Source: Neelides folsomi
Taxonomy: Eukaryota > Arthropoda > Collembola > Neelipleona > Neelidae
NCBI GenBank assembly: GCA_034687125.1
Contig: JAQGBZ010000025.1
Coordinates: 310,001-374,000 of the forward strand
DNA length: 64,000 bases
Direction of reading: 5' to 3'
Shown here: positions 1 to 10,900 of the stretch, in pieces
How positions within the stretch are numbered: the first letter of the stretch is position 1
Layout of the letters: each line of letters starts with the position of its first letter
Made by a program: the position numbers and the translations under genes
Notes under the pieces: generated by a model
Seen by the model: the letters and a program-made list of their open reading frames with translations, nothing else
Database searches by the model: none
Told to the model about the DNA's origin: nothing

Positions 1-250
1 AATTTAATCAGTCTAACCTAACTCATCTAAGTCATCTATAATGCTCAAACGCATCAAAACATTTTCTTGTAGTATCGCATTTATTTAAAATAGCATAAAG
101 TAAAAACTATTTATCTCTACAAGATAATTAAAGATTAAAGTAAATAAATCGGCTATAAAACTTCTTTGGTTTGACCTATTATTTGGGTAAAATTAGAATT
201 GGAGAGAACAATAATGCTAAATGCTGTCCACACGGGTGGTCAGTCCAAAA

Positions 251-1096
251 ATGTTCCTCAACAGCAAACCATCTCGGTTGACCAGCGCTGCTAATAAGGC
301 CCGTAAGTTAATTGCAAGTTAGTTAAATTATTTTTCTAATCATTGTCATCCTTCAGGATTAAGTTCCGGACATAAATTGCACAACGAGGGGAAGGACTCC
401 CGCCGAAAGAGCCCAGAGCACCCGTAAGAAACAACTTACATCATCTCCTTTCAAAGCGTTTCTCTTTTCTCTTTATTCTTTCCTATTATGGTTGAAATTA
501 ATTGTTGACATTCGTTTAATTACGCTTAACACCTACAATACATGTGGATAATAATATTAATGTATTTGAATAGAAACGAAGTCCTTGTGTTCAGCGGAAA
601 CAATAATAGCAATGGTCGAGCGAATGGTGGAAATGGAAACACACCTCCAAGACAAGTCCTGCCAGAAGTCCCCAATGTCGACGAGATGGTGGGTCAAAGT
701 TCATTTCCTTACTGTATTATAAACTTGAATTTAAATAATTAATTAAAATGAGAAAAGTTACATCCAAACCTAATAAAATGATTTTTAATGTTCAAACAAA
801 AGTTAATTTAAAATGTCTTTGGATAGAAACGTATTTTTAAAAATTCATTACTATTTAAGTTAGAGTTTGTAGAATATTAAGCGAATGGTTATTAAAATTA
901 TTAAACAACTACTGTTTGGGAATTAAAATAATGCATTACAATAAATCTAATTATGAGATCTATAATCTGCCTTTGTTTAATCAATTCATTTACATTGATT
1001 TTCTAGTATCGGTATTTGAAAGAAACGTGGGATGCCAAGATGCGTGAGATCAACGACCCCAACAGCAAGCTCACTGTCAAATGGATAAAAAACTAA
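251..1096 (+). CDS. small unrecognised basic protein, 4 exons, about 100 aa
   Basis: I do not recognise this gene with confidence. Four coding exons join in frame: 251-302, 357-423, 595-688 and 1007-1096, with GT-AG introns of 54, 171 and 318 bp. The start is the ATG at 251 and the stop is TAA at 1094-1096. The protein is about 100 residues. It has a basic Ser/Arg-rich N-terminus, a Gly/Asn-rich linker (aa 41-55), a Pro-rich turn, then a conserved-looking helix with the segment VPNVDEMYRYLKETWD and a C-terminus ending in KWIKN. The helix after a disordered basic N-terminus faintly recalls MCRIP (FAM195) proteins, but I would not assign that name. A poly(A) signal follows 36 bp after the stop. 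The gene converges on the elongase gene on the other strand. Confidence 0.6.
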
Positions 1097-1131
1097 GTAA
1101 ACTCTATATTTATGTACATATACAAATTGCA

Positions 1132-1137
1132 AATAAA
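1132..1137 (+). terminator. AATAAA poly(A) signal of the 251-1096 gene
   Basis: A canonical AATAAA hexamer lies 36 bp past the stop codon of the small upstream gene. Cleavage some 15-30 bp later would fall near 1155-1170, inside or next to the 3' end of the convergent elongase transcript. Confidence 0.55.
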
Positions 1138-1201
1138 GAAGACATGATGGGCCCTTTCAAAGGCTCACAATCTTTGTTAGAATTTGGGGCTATTTCCCCT
1201 A

Positions 1202-1207
1202 TTTATT
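1202..1207 (-). terminator. AATAAA overlapping the elongase stop codon
   Basis: On the minus strand the last codons read CAA TAA A, so the TAA stop (1205-1203) lies inside an AATAAA hexamer at 1207-1202. If used, the elongase mRNA would have a 3' UTR of only about 20-30 nt, and its end would meet the end of the convergent gene. No other good minus-strand hexamer was noted just downstream. Confidence 0.4.
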
Positions 1208-4200
1208 GACTCTTTTGCTTCGCCGAGCTGTTGCGGAGGTACGTTGAGGTAAAGAAGCGGGTGAAGAGGAGAACATAACTTCCATACATTAACAGAGACA
1301 CGCTCACGTTTCTGCAAAAAAATTCAAGACAAAGTTTATCATTCATCATCCTCTCCAAAAACTATTGAATTTTAACAATTAAAATTTAACATTTTTCTCC
1401 ATAATTATGAATTTGATAATTGTGAATGACTCCTTAATTATGAATTGTTCTCACCTGTCCGAGACGTCACACTGGGTTCCGTTGGCCTTCGCTTGTAGGG
1501 CATGGAGGTTCACGGCGAGACCAACGAGGAACTGAGAAATTTGGATTCCGGTCACACAGGCCGAGATGGCTCTTGGAACCCGCCAACCCAAAGCTCGCAC
1601 AGCAAAGTACGAATACATGACGGAATGGACAACAAAGTTTAGCAAAATGTACCATCGCTGTAAAAGGACCAAAAGACCAATTGAGTCACTCGCCTTCATT
1701 AATGTCATGGGCAAATGAGGAAAGACATACGGCAGGGGCGATGTACTCAGAGTACGAGAACCACGAGTAGAGGAGGACGGTCACATGATGGTAGTAATGA
1801 AGAAAGAGCAGAGGTCGTTTCCTAAGGACCACAAATGCTGTGTCTCCAAGCTCGAACGCCTTCGACATCACGAACGCATACGCCCAGAAAGCCCATACTT
1901 CGTTGTGCTCAGAACTGAAACCAAAAGTTGACAATTTTTATCTCTTAAATGGACCCAATTTAAACTAATAAAGAATGAATGGAGCAGGAAAGGAAGCTCA
2001 AAGGTCAGACCAAATGCATTCTCATATAACTACCATACAAAGTATTATTTTCAATTGCTCATTAATGAACCACTTTACACGAGTCAATTGAATGCAATCG
2101 TACAAGGTTTTATGTATTTTAATTCTAAATTGCATAATTAAAATATGGGGATTATGATCATAAATAATAAAAACAATAATTAATAATGCACAGACATGTA
2201 GTATGTACATAATAAATTCAATATACCTAATATATATCCTATTATAGCAGCCAATTATACTTTACTATATTAATTACGAATTTGCATAATACTTTATAGT
2301 TAATTCTTATATACGTAGTTATTTCATATATGTATTTATTTAATTGGCAGATAACGTGAGGCAATGAAGTAAAGTGCAAGTTAATAATTTCTATAAAATA
2401 AATAATAAACCGAAGAGGTGCTGATTGCCAAACCCATAATTACTAATTTCCCTCTACAAGTCATGAAGTGCAATCGAGGGATTTAGAAAACATTTGCATA
2501 CATCCACGCACCATCCTTTCAGTTCCTTTCCTCTTTACAATGACCAACAATGTGTGCCCCACTTATTTAGTAGTTTACAGCCTCAAACCTGTCCCTACCC
2601 TTAAACTCCACAGCGTTCCTCAATGGAAAGGATAAAGTTCTTAATAAGGCAAGCTTGTAAAACTCTCCTTTCATTTTAAACAATTCATAACATTTTGCTC
2701 AATTGGAATGTAATGGCGTTAATTACGAAAGAAGTATTTTGCTAAGAGGAAACAAATTAATTTTGGCACTCAACGATATAGAAAATGCAAGTGGTGGAGG
2801 GAAGGAGTGGACGGCATACCAGCGAGATTCTAATCGTTAGGACACTCAAGATGTGGAAATGATCTTTGCTCCTCCGGTTTTTAACCTTTAGGAGTCGAGG
2901 CATGCTCACCACAACGATCATGAGGAATGAGGGACAACAATGTGAGAAGATATACAATGCTCACAGTACATAAAATGTATATAAAATACTCAGTTTTGTA
3001 CAGAGTGTTTCATACATATGTCATATGTGTTTTGTACATAGTATGTCTTAGTATCTCTTATGGTTCTCTTATGGATTTATAGAGGGGAATTTGGAAGGGC
3101 AGGCGAGGGCTCCAGGTTGAGAAATGCATCGAAATTGCTCTTTGGTAAGGAGAAGGGTTGTGCAAGGGAGTTGGGCAAAAAGTTGTTCTTCTTCAAGCCA
3201 GAGATGAGAAAACTCACCTAGGGAGGCAGACCGTGTAGTGGAACCCGTTCGCTGTCGCAAAGAAAAGAGTGTCAGACTCCAAAGGAATGAAAGAGGAATC
3301 AAAGTGAGGAATTGATTGACTCTATAGAAGGAACTTACGTCTATTGAGGATGAAAAGAACTTCAGGGACGGTCCGGAAGCATCCGAGGATCGAGAACGCA
3401 GCGAGGAAGAAGTTCCAAAGGAAAAGAGGAGTCTTCAGCTCGAATCCTTTTCGATTGGCCATCAGTCGCTTACCGACAAAGATGAGGAAAACATAAGCGG
3501 CACAGAGCGGGACGCCAACAGCCACCCAACTCTCTCGCATCCATTCATGGCCTGAAATGAAATGGATTAATTTAGTTATTCTTGAACTTGACTTTACTAA
3601 TTTCATATGGGGTTCAAAGGTTGAGATGGATCAAGTCTTTTATTTATTATCATTTGGAACAGACGACAAAACTACAAGGAGACCTTGATTAAATTCCAAA
3701 GGGCGAATTCCGAACGAGTTGTAAAATCAGTCCATAGTTTTAGTAAAGTCTCAATTTACGTAATACAATTTACGTTACGTTAATATTATGCAAACTAACA
3801 TTAAGTACCATATACTAATACTAATTCTGCCCTTATTTAAACTTTGATTAATTTCATTGAAGAGGATGCAAAAGTTAATAAGTTAATAAGAACTTTAAAG
3901 AGAGATCATTGAAGTGGATGGAGATTAGAATTTGATCGATTAGATGTATAAATACATATTTGTAGGGTTGTAAATCCATCCACGCATGATAAGAATATTC
4001 CTAAAGCCCTAGTTTAAGATAAACAGAAAACGTGCGCGTTGACATTGAAATCAGTTATCGATAAAGAAACATGTGAATGGAAGAATATAAGTAGTTTCAT
4101 ATGGAATTCACATCTATCTGTTAATTCACCCATATTTGGTATTCCCATATTCCGCATTAATACAGATTGCGGATTTTTGGGCGAAAATTTTGGATTTGCA

Positions 4201-5844
4201 CAATTTTGAATACCTCATGCATGAAAATTAATAAATAAAAAGGGAATGTTGTGTTTTATACACATGTGAAATATTCACGGTTTATGATCTTGATAAATGC
4301 CATTATTAAAAAATAAAATGTTTATTCCATCTCATTTATTATTTACTGGTTGTAAACAATAAACAAGTTAGGTTTTTTCCATACATTTAACACAGCCATT
4401 TAAGCAAGGCATTTAAATAAGTACCAAGAAATACGTAATATAAAATATAGTACTCGTATAAAATATGCATTTATAAATTGTGCACTTAAATTCTTTATGA
4501 CTCTAAACTATCTATGTATGGTGCTTATATTCTAAATACACTAAATAGTATAGTAAATATGTACTCACTCCAAATGTCCCATCGTATATAATACTTTTTA
4601 TTCGCCAATGACGTGTTTTATGTTAATGAGATATAGCAGAGAATGAACGATCCCAAGGTCCCCAGATAGGCCAAGAATATTCTCATTGACTCAACTTGAA
4701 AGATTTCTATTATTATCCAATCCTCTCTTTATGATGCTCAATTGAACATCGCAACAAAATAGGATTTTATTTTATTAGCCCATTATAACTTTTTTAATCA
4801 ACATTTAACGCTATTTAGCATCCAATTTAATAGCAGAGATACAGAAAGATATAAGGATATATTAGACTTTATATAATTTTTGCTTTGTCGGATTATGTAA
4901 TAATAATACAGATATTACAACACAACATGTCGGATGTGGAATTCTTTAATAAAATAAAAGTAAAAAAACTTCAACATATAAATTTATCTATTAAGAGTTA
5001 TATAATAAAGGAGAGTGATACATGTCTTCATATTGGCCAAAGTATCAAAGATAAAACGGGGAAGCAAAGTAGTTGAATTTAAATTACCTACTTGTGTATT
5101 TATGTCTCATTCATATCCATTAGCTCTTAAGCGTAAAAAGTAAGAGATAAGAACAGTGTTTGCCGAGAAATTCATTTTGGCATAAACTTGTACACATTCT
5201 ACACATACAGATAGAATATCCGTATTTGGCTTATCTTTACCTTTAACCTCATCTCTTTCCACTACTCACATAGTCAGATCAGCAATGCGTGGAAATTAGC
5301 GATTTTTATGCTAAAAACTCCTGAATGACAAAAGTTTGTTCTTTAAAGTAAACATTTTATGAAAATGCTGAAAATCCTTTCCACCTCTCTGACTTCATTC
5401 TGCTTTATGCAAATAAATGTAAATTTCATCCCAAGTGTCTAATACAAAAAGTCTAATATAAAAAATTCAAACTTTTCACTCAACAAAATTGACCAAACCG
5501 GCTTGATCTATATGAAAGGAAATTCTACTTTGAGAGCGAGAAAATGAAACTTCAATACAGCACACCTAACAATACATACCATACATAGTATACCATACAC
5601 TTACATTTAGTATAAATAAGAATGGAATTGTAAAGCCAATTCCAAATACATTTTACTTTTTACATTTTCCTACAAATGTGAATTTTTAATGGAATTGAAA
5701 AAGTTCCAACGGTTGGAATGTTGGGGGTAAAAAATTGAAAGTAATTGTTTTTGACTTACCGACGGAATGATCGAACCGCCCGTCAGTGGGGAATAACCAT
5801 GTGTGGTAGTTAGGGATTGTGAGAGTGTCGATCTCGGTCCCCAT
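1203..5844 (-). CDS. ELOVL6: ELOVL6-type very-long-chain fatty acid elongase (ELO family)
   Basis: This gene encodes a 275-aa ELO-family 3-ketoacyl-CoA synthase of the ER membrane. The enzyme condenses malonyl-CoA with long-chain acyl-CoA. Exons, 5' to 3', are 5844-5760, 3551-3339, 3251-3218, 1914-1731, 1657-1455 and 1311-1203, and all phases agree. The ATG at 5844 puts about 30 residues before the first membrane segment, as in ELOVL6 (about 265 aa). Visible marks are an N-terminal [12 protein letters not shown] membrane segment, the NGFHYTVC motif encoded by a 34-bp exon, the histidine box HYYHH in [16 protein letters not shown], and [14 protein letters not shown]. The C-terminus ends in KQKSQ and has no clear di-lysine KKxx signal. 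ELOVL3 and ELOVL6 cannot be separated by eye; the insect baldspot/ELOVL6 group fits best. The 5' intron is 2.2 kb. Confidence 0.9.
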
Positions 5845-7937
5845 CGTGGTGTGTCTCGGAAAGAAGTGGTTCAGCGGCGGTAGTCGCCCGACGGCCCTGC
5901 CAACACAACAAGACTTTAACTCCCTCCACCCCAAAACTCGTTCTTGGGAGATTCCCAATTGATGGTCGCCGGTGTGGGACGCGTTGGCGAGGTTTAGGGC
6001 CAAAACTCCCCTCATGAAAGACACACACCCCTTTATGACTATCGCATTCATCTGCATTGAAACCATGACCCTCGCGGCTGGTGTCTATCTATGTAATTCC
6101 AATTACCCAACATAGCTACAGGTAATCACAGGTATATTTTTCGATAAAAATATAAAATGAATTACCGGAATTTTACGCTTATTCTGGAAAAACCAATAAA
6201 AAGATGTGTTTTTTTTAAAATATATTGCCGCAATTAGATAATTCATATATTTATTCCTTTCCCACACTATTAAATTGTTAATGCGCTAATGGTACAAAAA
6301 ATAGAAAAAATACTAGACTAAATGATGATGATTTGGCTAAAATAAATTTTATATTAATATTAATCAACGTAGAAATCAGAAATAATATCATATGATGGGC
6401 ATTAAACACCACTAATTACTTTAAATGCATGGCATCATAATTTGTATATCATATTTACTATAATTTATACTGTATATCGCATATTAGTTATTAGTATCCT
6501 TATATCATTATAATTTTTATCATCATAAGTGTAATTTTTTGTTAGAATAACTAATATATTGCTCGGTTAATTCGTGCACTTTTGTTATGAGATGCCTATA
6601 TCACGATACTTCGTAGTTAAATTTAATGACGAAGCTTGTTTAGAATCATTAAAGTTGGAAAATTCTGATTTTGATATAATTTAACAAAGAGTAGTTATTA
6701 AGTTTTTAGCTCCTGAAAGTTTGAGAGGAAAGGAGATCCATCGTTGTTTGCTTATTCTGAAATGTGCACGAATTAATCGAGCAATATATTATTACATAAG
6801 AGATTCTTTAATCTTCAAATATAATTATAAGTACTGGTAATTGTGCCTATTTGAGATGTGTATCAATTTATTTTTTATTATTTTACTTACACAAGAGTTT
6901 GTCAATTTAGAATTTTTCGAATACAAAGTCCAAAAGTAGAGTCATTTTAATATCCAAGGGAATAAAACTGAAGAAAAATATTTCATTTCTAAGAAATGGA
7001 AAAAAATAAACGAAAAATAATGTGTAATTCTTTCTCAAGATACTTACAAGCTTGTTATGTAAAATGAAATTATTACAGAGATGAAAAGCCTTTCTTAGGA
7101 ATCATAATATTTGTTCTAAGCTTTAAGCAGTTTACTTTATATTTGGTATATGATCTTAAGAATTCAGATATACAGATATATTTAGATATGTATAATTTTG
7201 TGTATGATATATAAGATCTTTGTACTAAATACTAGTAAGATATACTCATTGTTTTAGATGTCAATTAGTGTCATTCTAACTATTAAAAATTATCATTTCG
7301 CTCCGTCTCGTCGGATGTTTATTTTAGTAACAAAAGGGAGGAGACGATGTTTATGAACTTTTCCTTATTATTATACCCATTTAATGAAACAAGGTTGGAT
7401 GAAACTCATCAAGACATTCCTGAACATAAACTTTTGTGAAGCTGATTAAGTCAGAATGGGAAAATGTTTTTAATCAATTTTAATCAAAGGGATATGCATA
7501 ATTCAATAAACGGGACATGGCAAGAGCACGGATGTGTTGATTAGACAAAATGAATGAATAACTTATAAATGTTACATTGCTAATGGACCTTTAACGCTGT
7601 CTCTGCTCTTCCTTGAAACATTTATATCTTTGCTAAATACATTAAATGCTAACATTAAGGATATTTGCAATCTTCCTTTCATTATGTATTTATTACCTAT
7701 CGTGTTGATGATTCATAATGGGCTGTGAACCATCATAGGTTTAAAAGTATGTGTGCAAAGCGAGTGTATTTGCACAGAGTTCATAATATTATTTATGGAA
7801 CCATCGCGTCCTTTTTACGATGTGAGGTTTGCACAGAAATTCAAAATCCATTTTGGTATGTGGAGAGAGTCAAGGGTTGAAGGAAGAAGGCACAAGGGAG
7901 AGTTTCCCATGTGAGTGTTAAAGACATGGGGAGTTAA
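5845..7937. other. AT-rich spacer between elongase and RIM genes
   Basis: This 2.1-kb stretch lies upstream of the elongase ATG and downstream of the last RIM exon. The first 220 bp (5845-6066) are GC-richer and open in two minus-strand frames, so they are probably elongase 5' leader or promoter. A 240-bp TIR element sits at 6552-6791. The rest is AT-rich with no recognisable exon. I searched it for a RIM C2B domain on the minus strand and did not find one. Confidence 0.5.
6552..6791. mobile_element. non-autonomous Tc1/mariner-like element (MITE-like), 240 bp
   Basis: Terminal inverted repeats of about 28 bp bound this element: positions 6552-6579 match the reverse complement of 6764-6791 with one mismatch (core GCTCGATTAATTCGTGCAC). 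The interior holds a short plus-strand frame reading VVIKFLAPESLRGKEIH, which resembles the N-terminal helix-turn-helix start of mariner transposases (VIKFL...KEIH). This makes it an internally deleted derivative rather than a chance palindrome. Its TIR differs from the CAGGG...GCTTTC family found elsewhere in the window. Confidence 0.65.
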
Positions 7938-10900
7938 TTAGGGCCCGCTAATTAATATCGATTGAGCAATATGGTCCCATGTAATACATTCTCCTATAAG
8001 CACAGACTGTACAGATATGAATATAGTGGGAGATATGAAGAAGGGATAAATAATTGAAGTTTGTATTTTACTCCGCATTTGCCGGAGGGAGTCGGAGCGT
8101 TCAAGAGGCGGCGGTCCGCGTGAGAAATCTGAGTGTCCTACGAAGGCCGAAGCTCGACGGCCTCGTGCCAATGCCGCTTCTGCATCACCCGGCAGAGACG
8201 GCAACTGGCGAGGAAAACCGGGGGCTACCGAACCTGTGCACAAACCAAACATTGATTAAATACATTGTGGGAAACTTTGGCCTTGCCAATAATTGAACCT
8301 CAACTCTCAAGATATGTAATTTAACTAATTTACAGCTTGAATAAATACACTATTACAATGTAATAAATGTATGGTATGTTCACTGTACATTAGAAGTCAT
8401 AGAAGAGATAATTGAATGCTATTTTCAGAAATTATTTAATTAACCAAAAGCATGAAAATTTATAATTTATTTATCGCATTCCATTAAAATAAAGCTCATT
8501 CACTAAACCTTTGATAAAACTTTTAATGAAAAGACCAGGAAACTTTTTGTTAAAGGCTTTAAATTCCAGACTTTATCATTTATTCTTAGATAAATAGAAA
8601 CATTATAATATTAAACCCAACTATTATCTTTGAAAACTCCTACTGTAAAATCAATAAAATAAGATATTTTAGAATTGAATTAAAGTTATATTTTTGTATA
8701 CGAAAAATTTTTATAACATGCATTTATCTAACTTACCTAATTTATATGTATTATTATTGTAGCATGCAATGTTTTAAATCTTGTGGTGATAAATGTGAAT
8801 AAAATGTGAGCTAATGCGAATGTCCAATATTTTTTGCAGATTAGGTTTAATAATGGCATTGTGGGGTAGATAGTGCATAGAATAACAATGGGCCCTAATA
8901 TAAATTTTATGCACAAACACGTTTCTTTTCTTATCTAGGAGAGTAATAAATTAATAAAAAATAAATATTGATCCTTAACCATATTCCAGACAAATGGCTT
9001 GTGGCTCAACAAAGATCCTCCAAAATCTCCTGGATTTCCATCTCATTGAATTTGGATTTTGGCCGAAGACATAACGTGGTTTAAGGATGAGTAGCCCTTT
9101 TATTGGGCTTACTTTATACATATAAAATATCTTTAAATATATCTTTATATAATATATCTTCATATATCTCTTCTTGAGCTTCATCAATAAATATACTCAT
9201 AGCACTCAGTTTACGGCCATTTGTTGAGCTTTGGATTTGGAGGGAAGCAGCAGGAGGTTTCTGCAGCCTGTTGATTTCCCCTTGCACTTGTGGTATGATA
9301 AATTGGTAAAATTGGACATGAATTGAACTTACATCTCCTGGAACGGTTAATGACTTCTTCAACAGCGACAGCAAAGGAGCCACGGCGGGAAGGCGGGAGG
9401 GATCGGGGCATGGCGGGAGTCGAAGGGGCCGAGCCCCTTCCTTCTTCTTCTAATACGCCGGGTCGATCACTCTGGATTTCGAACTTTTAATTGACAAGTG
9501 GATAATGAACGGGCTCTTGATAATTAATTTTATAAGATCCAAATCGTACCTGAGCGGATCCACGGCGCGAGGTCGGGGCAGACCTACAGGTAAGCTGGGA
9601 AGACGGAGGGCCCAAAGTTCCAAGAACTTCCCATGCAACTTCAGGTCGCAAGAGACTCTGGCACGGACTGCTCTGTCCAGACGAATCAAAGTCCTCAGCG
9701 TCTTCTTGAGACCCAGAAAAAAATTCTACGTCAAACAATCATAACTTATTACGTTAATTGAATTTCCTCCTTTCATATTTTAATATTATAAAAGCCAATC
9801 TCTAGAATTCCTAGCTTTCATCTCTAAACTAATTTAATGTCTTTAACTATGTATAAGTATCTCTGCAGAAAGTATCGATCTCTTTTACAAATTAACTCAT
9901 AGTTCTCCATAGGTAATAGTAATATGGTAGGTAGTTAAACTTTTTAGGGGTTTTTATATCTACCGGGGAAAGAATTGATCTTCATTAAATTCTTTACTTT
10001 TAGTTTGACATCATTGACATGTGTGCGTTATTAATCGGGCTTTATGTCTCATAGAATTATGATTAGGAGTCTAGGCATATGAAACATTTTTAGAAATTCA
10101 GTATAGGTAAAGTTAGTAAAAGTGAATTTTTTCGTGGGGAAAAATGGAAATAATATTTTTTTGGCTATAAAACGTTGATTGACTTTTCCTTTAACAACTT
10201 CCAAAAGTCTGCCCGGCTCTATCCGCATTATGTATTTTTTGAATTCTTGAGTTATTGGTGAAATGTTATGAGGATATTAAATGAAGACTGTGAACGATGT
10301 TTTATCAATGAAAAGAGTAAAAACTGAACGATAAATATTTGTAAAAAATTATCTGCATGTAGATTTATATTTGATTTTGACTCTCTTTATCTTTTAGATG
10401 GATGGACATTCTAAGATTTTGTTCATCATGTTAAATACCGCTAATATTAAATTTATTGCTCCACATTACGAAAATTACACATTTAGGGAATGTTGGCGAG
10501 CGTGGTTTGGGGCTATGGACATACTTTGAACTGAGGGGGAGATTAGGTCATAAACGATTTATAAGAACATTAAGACCACTTTCGTGGTATTAAAGATGAA
10601 GGAGAGTGATAGTGTGAAGGAGCAAAGGGAGAACTTTCCAACTCCGCTCCATATTTCACGTCAAAGATGTAAAAAGATGTTTGGGGTTCTATTTCGGAAA
10701 AGCTGAACGCCTAAACTAATCATTTTCCACCTTGGTGGTTTCAATGATTCTCAACTACGATTTCGTACAATAATACAATATGTTCCATTCACAATACTAC
10801 ATTTTCTATTTGTGAATTGGTGTATGGGCCAACATGGAGAAAATACACAAACGCCAATTCTGACTTTCTGACATGAATTGATTGCACATGTTGGTAATGA

